Assembly: GCF_900460525.1 (NCBI RefSeq)
Contig: NZ_UHIY01000001.1
Span: forward strand, 682,001 to 746,000
Reading direction: 5' to 3'
Source of the DNA: Yersinia kristensenii
Lineage (GTDB): Bacteria > Pseudomonadota > Gammaproteobacteria > Enterobacterales > Enterobacteriaceae
Length of the DNA: 64,000 bases
Shown one piece after another: positions 47,748-55,524 of the stretch. The translations under genes were made by a program, and so were the position numbers. Position 1 is the stretch's first letter. Each line of letters opens with the position of its first letter. The notes beneath the pieces are model-generated. The model was not told the DNA's origin, did no database searches, and worked only from the letters and a program-made list of their open reading frames with translations.

Positions 47748-49016
47748 CTATATACTGCTCTGCGGATTGAGGCATTGTTTCCAGGAGATCCCCTTTAACA
47801 GTTCAGATAAGCCATGACTGGAAAAACTCCCGTATTCATGACCCATTTGTAATACAACGATTTTACTGCTGGGTGGAAGGTGGCTGAGTGATTCAAAGAA
47901 TATCTGGTCCGGGCTAAATTCATCTGCTCCGACCTTCAGACTCAGCGGTGACATAGGACCTGAAGACGTCCAGTGACCTTCTGTTCCATATCGGACTGCA
48001 AAATCACCATTTTCACCACAGGCCAGTTCAAGTTGTGTACCGGATTCATTTTCTGTCGTGAATATTATTGAGCTTTCATTGCGGGCCATTTTCCAGGCAC
48101 TACTTTGTGTCGATGTGGCGGAAGGTTGATTATTAGTGGGATCCTCAATGTCCACGGCATCAAAACTATCGCCATCTTTAAAACGAATTAAAGTCGTACC
48201 GCGATAGGTCAGCTTGACAGGCCATTGCACTCGCCAGCCAGTACCTGCTTCCGCATAATCAATTTCGTAAGATCTGATACCCTCGCGATCCATGCCTTTC
48301 CCTGTAACCACTTCAATCACTGAGCCACACTGAGGGGGAGATTGCTTATATTTGTTGATGATTGCGCAGCCATTGGCTTTCAGGTCGGCAACGACTTTGC
48401 TCACAATTGCCGGATCAGTTTCCTTTGGTGCCGGTTCGGGAAGAGCTTGTGGTTTTGGCGGATGTACTGGAACGAAATTAACAGAATCATCCCGCACAGT
48501 GGGATCGTCGTTCTGCAGAGTCAGATAGACAGGGCAATCATTGTCACCCACACGGCAAGACTTGGCTATTGCACTGCGCAACGGCCACCCGTTGAAGCCA
48601 ATGTATTCGGCACCCACTTCATCCTTGCACCAGGTTCTTTCCATTGTGATATGACGGCTAGCGTGTGGGACCGTGACAGTGGACATCAGGCAAGTCACTG
48701 CTTTTACAGGTTGATCGTCGTCACGTACCGTCGATTTCTGGATACTCTCAGGGACAAACGATGCAATTCCGACCGAGTCATATCCTTCTTTCTGCAAATT
48801 ACTCATGTTCAGGGCATCCTGCATATTACCAGGACGAACCTTGCCAATAGCGCTGACCATCTTATTATTTAAACGCTTTAAATTGTCACCGCCTTTATCA
48901 TTGAGAAAAAAGGTATAGCGTTCAGGATGAATTTCCCCATAGACATCCAGCGCTGAAGATACGGCGGGAATAAGCAACGTTACGCTGCTGAGTGATAACA
49001 TAATGAATCTACGCAT
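47748..49016 (-). CDS. Exported island protein, 422 residues, C-terminal domain shared with upstream gene
   Basis: A precursor with a signal peptide ending near residue 21 (VSSA-LDVYG). The N-terminal and central regions carry several cysteines (CLMST, TWCKDE, KSCRVGDNDC, NGCAII, PPQCGS) and a proline-rich linker. The last 110 residues (from AWKMARNESSIIF to ISWKQC) align by eye with the mature part of the 145-residue protein encoded just upstream. ATG at 49016 with AAGGAA seven bases before it; the frame opens at TTG 49031. Function unknown; a periplasmic location is likely. Confidence 0.72.
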   Translation of the reverse strand: MRRFIMLSLSSVTLLIPAVSSALDVYGEIHPERYTFFLNDKGGDNLKRLNNKMVSAIGKVRPGNMQDALNMSNLQKEGYDSVGIASFVPESIQKSTVRDDDQPVKAVTCLMSTVTVPHASRHITMERTWCKDEVGAEYIGFNGWPLRSAIAKSCRVGDNDCPVYLTLQNDDPTVRDDSVNFVPVHPPKPQALPEPAPKETDPAIVSKVVADLKANGCAIINKYKQSPPQCGSVIEVVTGKGMDREGIRSYEIDYAEAGTGWRVQWPVKLTYRGTTLIRFKDGDSFDAVDIEDPTNNQPSATSTQSSAWKMARNESSIIFTTENESGTQLELACGENGDFAVRYGTEGHWTSSGPMSPLSLKVGADEFSPDQIFFESLSHLPPSSKIVVLQMGHEYGSFSSHGLSELLKGISWKQCLNPQSSI

Positions 49017-49035
49017 GAGATTTCCTTTCAATTAA

Positions 49036-49473
49036 TTAATGGCTGGTGCAATCCTGCCAGGTGATGTCCTGCAGAGCCTCTTTCAGGCCCTGAGCACTGA
49101 AGGGGGCTGATTCCCCACTCTGACGCGAGGAGAAAGTGATATTGTCTTTTGCGCTGCTGTGTTTGAGTGCGGAGAAGGCTGAACTGTTTAGGCTGTACGC
49201 CTTCTTGCCTATTAGCAATTGGACATCATTAAGGCCTTCGCTATTGACACGGTAATGTCCTTTCGTATCTTCATAAGTCACTGCCAATTGACTATCACTG
49301 CAACGCAGCGTCAGGGTTTCTCCTGCTTTATTATTCGTGTTCAACGCAAACTCCATGACATCGATATTGCCGTACCATTTCCCCCACTGCTGCTCCCCGA
49401 CGACGGCTTGTGTTGTTGCGCTAAAGAGCGTCATTCCTGCAAGTAGCAGTCCTGCACGTATAGTTTGAGTCAT
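49036..49473 (-). CDS. Exported island protein, 145 residues, single copy of the shared domain
   Basis: A precursor with a signal peptide ending near residue 23 (TTQA-VVGEQ). The mature part has the pattern W-Y-G, then GETLTLRCSDSQLAVTYED, LIGKKAYSL, and FSAQGLKEALQDITWQDC. Each block has a counterpart in the C terminus of the next protein, including the two cysteines, which may form a disulfide. First gene of the operon, with GGAG five bases before the ATG. No family recognised. Confidence 0.72.
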   Translation of the reverse strand: MTQTIRAGLLLAGMTLFSATTQAVVGEQQWGKWYGNIDVMEFALNTNNKAGETLTLRCSDSQLAVTYEDTKGHYRVNSEGLNDVQLLIGKKAYSLNSSAFSALKHSSAKDNITFSSRQSGESAPFSAQGLKEALQDITWQDCTSH

Positions 49474-49621
49474 TGAGTCTCCTTAAAACCCCGTTTAATG
49501 GGAGCATGTTGTCGATAGGCTCGATGGCCTAATGTAATGAAAATCAGAATATTCTTTTGATAGATACAGAGAATGCTTCTGTGCAATCGTATTCATTTTT
49601 CGGGAGATGGGATAATCGTTA

Positions 49622-49676
49622 GTGCAGATCAATAAGCTGAAACCGATCGTCATAACCTATTGATTATAACGATCGA
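49622..49676. promoter_or_regulatory. Island repeat element with CGATCG palindromes (copy 2)
   Basis: Positions 49622-49650 repeat the block at 46119-46148. The inverted ccgatcgtcataa and ttataacgatcga halves (49643-49676) form a longer dyad. The element lies 150 bases upstream of the 145-residue secreted-protein gene and probably controls that operon. Confidence 0.55.
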
Positions 49677-49866
49677 CTTGTAATAATTGATAGGTATTAC
49701 CTATTTATGCGTGGTGTTTCGATCGGTGTGTTAGATCAATGAGTTACAAATATCTGGCTAATAAATTACTCAGATAGCATCACCTAAGTGATATAGAACT
49801 GAAAAAAACTGAGTTCGCTTTATTAAAAATTCATAGCACAAAGAAAAATAGATATACAAAATAGTA

Positions 49867-50928
49867 TTATTTTCCCTTCTTCTTTTTCCTCTTACGTTTG
49901 GAAACTTTACTTCTAATTACAATTTCATTTTCTCTAACTGTAGAATCGGTAGAAGCACTTTCATTAATATGATCAAGCACATCAGGAATATCATGTAAAT
50001 CAGTAGAGCTTAATATTTTTGGAGTAATTTTCTTTTTATTGATACTGATGAGTTTCCTGCTCTTATGGACCTCCCATGCTTTTTTGAATCGCTTAATAAA
50101 AAAATCATCTGCTACATAATTAAAGATATACATGAATTTTATGGCCATGTATTTTTCATAAGACCCTGATGGTCTAAAAATAGACAATAATTCGCCATGA
50201 TGAGTGGGCGGTGAATTATATATTGCGGATGGAGTGCCATCCAATGTTCTTTTTTGTTTTGTATTCAGCCTGCTCCTGTCCTTCTGTATATAATTCCATG
50301 CCCATTCACATTTTTTCTTCTCTTTTGTTGATAACGGAAAGTTAACGTTTAAAGTATAGCGTCGCTCCCATTCCAGCCGGATTAATTTCATAAAATCAAG
50401 TTTTGCGCGTAAATTAGTAGGTACTCTGTCAAAAAAATCTATAACAGCTTGTGTGCGCTCTTTGTTATTAACTGGGTATTGAGTAAGTTGAAGTTTGCTG
50501 TAAATAAAATCGTGATCTTCTAAGTATGTGCCAGGTCTTAATTTAGAAACAATATTTATATCAGGGAGTAATAATGAATTTTGTTCATGAGGTATGGTTT
50601 TTATATAGACCCATGCAAAGTAACATGCGTCTGGACATTTTTTAATCCATGAAAATTCACTTTCTGGCACTTTAAGATTTTTGAAGATATCAAATAAAAC
50701 GGTGTAAATTGCTTTTACTGATTTGTCCTTTATGGTTATTAAAGCCTGATTAATTGCATTTTCCGCAAGTTCAAAATCCTGCCCGAACACATCATTAACA
50801 TCATAAACCCCCTTAAGATCGGAAAGTATATTGAAGATTATAGCTTTGTCTTTATCGGATAAATACCAGAGAAATAATCTAAGATCTCTTTTGTTATTAA
50901 TTCTCGCACTATGAATTGACTGAGTCAT
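49867..50928 (-). CDS. Orphan island protein, 353 residues, basic C terminus
   Basis: An AT-rich gene for a soluble, mostly helical protein with many Trp, Tyr and Lys residues. The last 13 residues are almost all Lys and Arg (KVSKRKRKKKKGK), which suggests nucleic-acid or membrane-phosphate contact. There is no signal peptide and no family was recognised. ATG at 50928 with AAGG nearby. A perfect 20-base palindrome lies 33 bases upstream, so it is probably tightly regulated. It is divergent from alpA. Confidence 0.65.
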   Translation of the reverse strand: MTQSIHSARINNKRDLRLFLWYLSDKDKAIIFNILSDLKGVYDVNDVFGQDFELAENAINQALITIKDKSVKAIYTVLFDIFKNLKVPESEFSWIKKCPDACYFAWVYIKTIPHEQNSLLLPDINIVSKLRPGTYLEDHDFIYSKLQLTQYPVNNKERTQAVIDFFDRVPTNLRAKLDFMKLIRLEWERRYTLNVNFPLSTKEKKKCEWAWNYIQKDRSRLNTKQKRTLDGTPSAIYNSPPTHHGELLSIFRPSGSYEKYMAIKFMYIFNYVADDFFIKRFKKAWEVHKSRKLISINKKKITPKILSSTDLHDIPDVLDHINESASTDSTVRENEIVIRSKVSKRKRKKKKGK

Positions 50929-50960
50929 ATCTATCTACCTTCACTATCCGGATTGCTCTT

Positions 50961-50980
50961 TACACTAAAAATTTAGTGTA
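50961..50980. promoter_or_regulatory. Perfect 20-base palindromic operator upstream of the orphan gene
   Basis: TACACTAAA at 50961-50969 and TTTAGTGTA at 50972-50980 pair perfectly around two bases. A further half-site ttagtgt is at 51009-51015. It lies in the divergent region between the 353-residue gene and alpA. Confidence 0.65.
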
Positions 50981-51257
50981 ATAGCTAGTTAATTAAGTAG
51001 TCAATTTTTTAGTGTTTTTATAGGCTAAATTGTAGTGCTTGATATCATTGAGTGACCTGTTTCTTCTGGCTTATCAGCTCTTTTATGAATTCATAATTTC
51101 AGTGTTTAATGAAATTCTTCTACGCTCCTTCAATTCGATTCATATGTGCAGTCTATAAGCTAGCCACACGTAATGAGATTATGTAAAACTAAACATATTC
51201 AACCCATGACATGAAAGGATGCCGTCGGCGTCCTCCTGAATTACACTGGGACCTCTC

Positions 51258-51464
51258 ATGAGCATGATTGATATTTATAACGACAAAATGGTCGACATGG
51301 CTTTTATCGTCAACTTCACTGGTATGACTGATAAATGGTTTTATAAACTTATCCAGGATGGTAAGTTCCCTGCACCTATTAAAATGGGGCGTAGTTCTCG
51401 CTGGCTGGAAAGTGAAGTAGTAAACTGGTTTAAAGAAAGAATTAACGAATCCCGTGTTGAATAA
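51258..51464 (+). CDS. alpA: AlpA-family transcriptional regulator
   Basis: A 68-residue excisionase/AlpA-type helix-turn-helix protein: MAFIVNFTGMTDKWFYKLIQDGKFPAPIKMGRSSRWLESEVVNWF, in parts. In E. coli CP4-57, AlpA activates the integrase gene and triggers excision. Here no integrase is close, so it may act at a distance or control the divergent orphan gene. Start ATG at 51258 (a second ATG at 51264). Confidence 0.9.
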   Translation: MSMIDIYNDKMVDMAFIVNFTGMTDKWFYKLIQDGKFPAPIKMGRSSRWLESEVVNWFKERINESRVE

Positions 51465-51813
51465 ACTTACTCTTTATATCCTGCAGTAATAGTCACTAAC
51501 TTTATACATACCTTTTAGTCTCTCAAGCCTTTCTCTTTCGGGATAAATACCTTATTTCAATTGAGGCTCTTATTTTATTGGTATTATCATTATTCATAAT
51601 TGACATCATAGTAGGGTTATAATTACACATTACTATTGTTATCACTATTTATTTCATAGTAGTAATAGCGATTAACCCATTAATTCAATCGTTACTTAAC
51701 CGTTCAGTTAAATTACCAGAAAAACAATATAAAGATGCAAGTGTGTATAAATACGTATAATCCTTACCACAATCACCCAGGTGTATTGTGGCTATATCAC
51801 GGATATAAAAAGC
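51465..51813. other. AT-rich gap between alpA and the YfjJ/YagK gene with repeated CATAGTAG
   Basis: No gene seen. CATAGTAG occurs at 51607-51614 and 51655-51662, and attacta/tagtaat arms at 51629-51635 and 51660-51666 form a weak dyad. It is a possible binding site for the downstream Rep-like protein or AlpA, without further proof. Confidence 0.35.
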
Positions 51814-52857
51814 ATGAGTAAATCAAAAGATATATTCCTAAACTGCTCTGAGTTCCATAATGAAAACAACTCAACGGTAGTATCCTTAACAGATAACAGT
51901 ATTAACATTGAAAAGCTCCATCACGTATATACGTTACTAAAAACGATAATACGTAAAAAGACATTGCCCTTTAAAATATTGCTTAATAACTCGAATTATA
52001 AACAAATCAATCATGCTATCGATGTATTGGATGTTATGCGTCTGCTTGACCAGATACCGGATACGTTCCTGCAGTTTCGTAAGCTTCATCCATTAATTAC
52101 CTGTTTCCAACAAGTACGTAAACGCTATGATTTTTATTGCAGAGTTTACAATGGCGTGATGATCAATTCAGATACGACTAATACCGCTATCATGCTGAAT
52201 AAGCTGGTAACCGAATATCGTGATGAAGTGAGTAAGTCTGCTTTCAGGCAAGACCTCAGGAAATACCAGAGAAATTCAATTAAGAATCTGAAGGGGGTAA
52301 CGAATTATATTCAGCATCTTTTTAATCAACATGCACGGTTGCTGGTTATTCGTCTGGACCTGTCATGGGCAAAAATACATTCAGGCAGTATTACGCCAGA
52401 AATAGCAAAGCAACAACGTCAGCAGTTGCTTCGCAATATGAAAAGAAAGCGACTATTCAAACATGTACTGGGAATGGTATGGAAACTGGAATATGGGTTA
52501 GACAGAGGTTTCCATTATCACACCCTGTTCTTCCTCGATGGTAATAAAGCTCGGCAAGATATCAGTATCTGTAAACAGTTTGGTGAGTATTGGACGTCGG
52601 TTATTACAGAAGGCAAAGGCACGTACTTCAACTGTAATGCACAGCCTGAACGTTATGTGAAGCCAGGTATAGGAATGGTGAAACATGACGATATCGATAA
52701 GCAGGAAGGACTACAGCGTGCCGTGGGATATCTGACAAAGATAGATACGTTCGCTCGTCTGGCATTACCTGGCAACATGCGAACTTTTGGCAGAGGTGAA
52801 GTGAAAGCACTCAACAAAACTACCAGGCCCGGCAGGAAGCGTGCTCAATCTTCGTAA
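51814..52857 (+). CDS. YagK/YfjJ domain (inovirus Gp2-type) protein, probable Rep-like HUH nuclease
   Basis: A 347-residue protein of the YagK/YfjJ family common in P4-like islands. The N-terminal 120 residues are variable. The C-terminal domain has LLVIRLDLSWAK, then RGFHYHTLFFLDG with His234-Tyr235-His236, then AVGYLTKI with Tyr306. The His-x-His and later Tyr resemble rolling-circle initiators, so a nicking role in island replication or transfer is inferred. The frame opens at GTG 51781; ATG 51814 is preferred. It has the same relation to alpA as YfjJ in E. coli CP4-57. Confidence 0.78.
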   Translation: MSKSKDIFLNCSEFHNENNSTVVSLTDNSINIEKLHHVYTLLKTIIRKKTLPFKILLNNSNYKQINHAIDVLDVMRLLDQIPDTFLQFRKLHPLITCFQQVRKRYDFYCRVYNGVMINSDTTNTAIMLNKLVTEYRDEVSKSAFRQDLRKYQRNSIKNLKGVTNYIQHLFNQHARLLVIRLDLSWAKIHSGSITPEIAKQQRQQLLRNMKRKRLFKHVLGMVWKLEYGLDRGFHYHTLFFLDGNKARQDISICKQFGEYWTSVITEGKGTYFNCNAQPERYVKPGIGMVKHDDIDKQEGLQRAVGYLTKIDTFARLALPGNMRTFGRGEVKALNKTTRPGRKRAQSS

Positions 52858-52891
52858 TACCTCTACAGACCACACCCCCCCACATACCAAC

Positions 52892-52921
52892 ATGATGCCT
52901 GCGGTTCTCGTGGGCATTTTT
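52892..52921 (+). terminator. Hairpin after the YagK/YfjJ gene
   Basis: atgcctgcgg pairs partly with ctcgtgggcat, followed by five T. It precedes the zinc-ribbon gene start by about 20 bases, so it may act as an attenuator. Confidence 0.5.
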
Positions 52922-52942
52922 CATTCAATGACGGAGTTCATC

Positions 52943-53350
52943 ATGTCTGAATTTGTATTTGCGCCACACGCCATCACGCGCCACGGAGAATGGGTTACCC
53001 CCTTAACCACAGCGCAGGAAGATTACGATATTCTGTTTTGTGAATATTGCAGACTGAAAATAAGCGTTGTTATTGATGAGCTTACCGGTGTGAAAAGTTT
53101 TGTTCATACACCTGGCAGTTTGGACGGTGTAAAGCGGTTGACTACCTGTTGCTTCAGTTCCGCAAATGACCGTCAGAAATCTAAGGCCGGTGAAAATGCC
53201 CAACAAACTGAGAGGGGGATAATCAAACCCCGTCGACTTCCCTGTAATACCCTCAAACGACGCTGGAAATGCTGCTGGTGCAATCATCACTGGCACGGGA
53301 CCAAGCAGTGCCCCAAGTGCCAAGATTGGTTGTACGCGTTACCTGCGTGA
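52943..53350 (+). CDS. Putative zinc-ribbon protein of the island
   Basis: A 135-residue protein. Cysteine pairs occur in FCEYCRLKI near residue 34, TCCFSS near 70, and the C-terminal CCWCNHHWHGTKQCPKCQDW, a typical zinc-ribbon spacing. ATG at 52943 has GGAG six bases upstream; the frame opens at 52841. Such proteins are found beside YfjJ-type genes in enterobacterial islands. Role unknown, probably DNA or protein binding. Confidence 0.72.
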   Translation: MSEFVFAPHAITRHGEWVTPLTTAQEDYDILFCEYCRLKISVVIDELTGVKSFVHTPGSLDGVKRLTTCCFSSANDRQKSKAGENAQQTERGIIKPRRLPCNTLKRRWKCCWCNHHWHGTKQCPKCQDWLYALPA

Positions 53351-53621
53351 TGAGAGTTTGCCTTCAGACAGTTCTGTCATAGAGATCAATAATCTCCCAC
53401 AGTTTGATACCTACACAGGTAGCTGAAAATAATTTGTCAGTGAACAATATGACTGGGAAATGAAAACTCTATGTAGGCAAGTAGCCCCCTTATTGTATTA
53501 TGAAAACTCAGCCCGAACGCTTTGTGGGCCTCACTGTGCGCAGGTGAAATAGTCATCACCGTCTCTTAGAGTAAAAATTCAAAGAAATGCATATTTTAAG
53601 ACCAATATTACATGTGGGGGT

Positions 53622-53669
53622 TATAATCCAGATTAATTCACTTATAATCCAATGTAATTCATTGAATTA
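53622..53669. promoter_or_regulatory. Direct repeats TTATAATCCA and dyad upstream of the two-partner secretion operon
   Basis: ttataatcca occurs from about 53621 and again at 53642, 21 bases apart (two helix turns). A dyad taattcattgaatta follows at 53655-53669. The block lies about 150-200 bases before the transporter gene in an otherwise empty 470-base region, so it is probably its control region. Confidence 0.5.
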
Positions 53670-53820
53670 TAACCTTCAAGAATCCTCTGGTATTTAATAT
53701 TACTTCTTCCACATCAGATCGTTACACAAACAGGCTACCGTTAGCCTTTCATTTCATCAATTGCAGTCGTTCCGCTAATCGATATAATACGCCAAAATAA
53801 TAAATCCACTAAAAACTGGA

Positions 53821-55497
53821 ATGGATGCCATGTCTAAATATTTACAGATAGCAGCGGTTTGGCTGTGTCTTTCATTACCATTTTCTGCTTACGCTAATAT
53901 GTTGAGCCCAGCGGATAGAAATACTATTCAGCAGCAGCAGCGCGATATTTTGGAACAAAACCAGCGTCAGCGCCAAGAATTACAACGTAGTTTAAGCCCC
54001 GAGTTTGTTGCGCCAAAACCGCTAACAGCACCGACTGGGGCCTGTTTTGAGATTAATACTATTCAACTGCAAGGCGCTGATCATTTACCTGCTCGGGATA
54101 AACATAATTTACTTCAGCCTTATCTGAATAAATGTCTGGGCTTAAATCAGATTCAGACATTAATACAAGAAATATCTGATTGGTATATTTCGCGTGGTTA
54201 TATTACCAGTCGAGTCTTTCTTATTGAACAGGATTTATCACAAGGCACCCTACAACTGGTTGTGCTGGAAGGTAAACTACAAAAAATAGAGTTAGACGGC
54301 AAAACTTCGCGTCAATTAAAAATGGCATTCCCAGGACTTGAGGGGAAAATTCTTAATCTGCGCGATATTGAACAGGGCATGGAGCAAATTAACCGTTTAC
54401 GCCAAACTCCGGTGCAAATTGAAATATTGCCAGGCACCGAAGCGGGTTATTCCATCGTCAATCTCACTGCAACACCTGAATTCCCTCTGAATATTGGTGT
54501 CGGTTTTGATAATAGTGGGCAAAAGAGTACCGGGACTGGCCAGAACAATGGCTCACTGACGGCTAATAATCTGCTTGGCTTAGCTGATCAGTGGTTTGTT
54601 TCCGGTTCGCGTAGTAGCGATTTTGCCAGCAGCCATAATGCCCGCAGTGTGCAGACGGGGGTCAGTGTTCCCTATGGTTACTGGCTGGCGGATTACAATT
54701 ACTCCTACAGCGATTATCTCTCTACCGTGACTAACCGTGGCTTTGATTGGCTCTCCAGTGGCGATAGCCAGACGCACCGTTTCGCCATTTCGCGTGTGGT
54801 GTACCGGGACAGTGATATGAAGACTGGCCTGTCGCTCGGCCTCACTCATCGCCTTAATCGCAATTATCTCAATGACAGTTTTTTGCCAAGTAGCAGCCGC
54901 AAATTATCCAGTGTCGTATTGGGGGTTAATCACAGCCAGAAACTCTGGGGTGGCTATAGCACCTTGAACCCCGCTTACAGTCGCGGTGTCCCCTGGTTGG
55001 GGGCCGAGGATGATAATGGCAAAAATAGCAGCGCACCCAAAGCCGAATTCAATAAGTGGACATTGTCTGGCAGTTATTACCTGCCTCTGGCGCAAGACTG
55101 GAGCTGGCTCACTAGTTTCTATGGGCAATGGACACCGGATAATTTATACGGCAGCGAGCGACTGACTATTGGTGGTGAAACCTCAGTGCGCGGCTTTAAA
55201 GAGCAGTATCTGTCTGGCGATAAAGGCGGTTATTGGCGTAACGAAGTGAACTGGTCACTGGCCACTCTGCCGTTACTGGGCAATATCACTGCACTGGCAG
55301 CCATTGACGGGGGCTATCTGCGCCATGACACCGCTGACAGTTATGCTTCGGGCAAGTTGTGGGGCGGCGCTATCGGTGTGGGTAATCGCCATCGCTATTT
55401 CAGTAGCCAGTTTACCGTCGGCTGGCCGTTAGCCTATCCCGACTGGCTGGAGCCAGATCGTGTTTCTGTTTACTACCGCATCAATTTCGTTATTTAA
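53821..55497 (+). CDS. cdiB: Two-partner secretion outer-membrane transporter (CdiB/ShlB/FhaC family)
   Basis: A 558-residue Omp85-type porin that exports the adjacent exoprotein. Signal peptide ends near AYA-NML. A plug/helix region with QQQQRDILEQNQRQRQELQ follows. POTRA 1 starts at CFEINTIQLQGADHL near residue 77 and POTRA 2 near 150. The TPS barrel includes VGFDNSGQKSTGTGQNNGSL and the conserved VRGF motif (GGETSVRGFKEQYLSGDKGG) near residue 460. It ends with alternating residues to NFVI. ATG codons are at 53821 and 53830. The exoprotein gene starts 27 bases after the stop. Confidence 0.92.
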   Translation: MDAMSKYLQIAAVWLCLSLPFSAYANMLSPADRNTIQQQQRDILEQNQRQRQELQRSLSPEFVAPKPLTAPTGACFEINTIQLQGADHLPARDKHNLLQPYLNKCLGLNQIQTLIQEISDWYISRGYITSRVFLIEQDLSQGTLQLVVLEGKLQKIELDGKTSRQLKMAFPGLEGKILNLRDIEQGMEQINRLRQTPVQIEILPGTEAGYSIVNLTATPEFPLNIGVGFDNSGQKSTGTGQNNGSLTANNLLGLADQWFVSGSRSSDFASSHNARSVQTGVSVPYGYWLADYNYSYSDYLSTVTNRGFDWLSSGDSQTHRFAISRVVYRDSDMKTGLSLGLTHRLNRNYLNDSFLPSSSRKLSSVVLGVNHSQKLWGGYSTLNPAYSRGVPWLGAEDDNGKNSSAPKAEFNKWTLSGSYYLPLAQDWSWLTSFYGQWTPDNLYGSERLTIGGETSVRGFKEQYLSGDKGGYWRNEVNWSLATLPLLGNITALAAIDGGYLRHDTADSYASGKLWGGAIGVGNRHRYFSSQFTVGWPLAYPDWLEPDRVSVYYRINFVI

Positions 55498-55524
55498 CTT
55501 TTTGTATATATAGGGTTATCAGGG

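Noticed and set aside
47526..47798. 90-codon plus-strand frame
   Set aside because: It is antisense to the 57-residue gene, which has a much better ribosome site and operon spacing.
53351..53820. A second tRNA attachment copy marking the right end of the island
   Set aside because: No stretch matching the 20-base tRNA remnant could be found by eye between the zinc-ribbon gene and the transporter gene.
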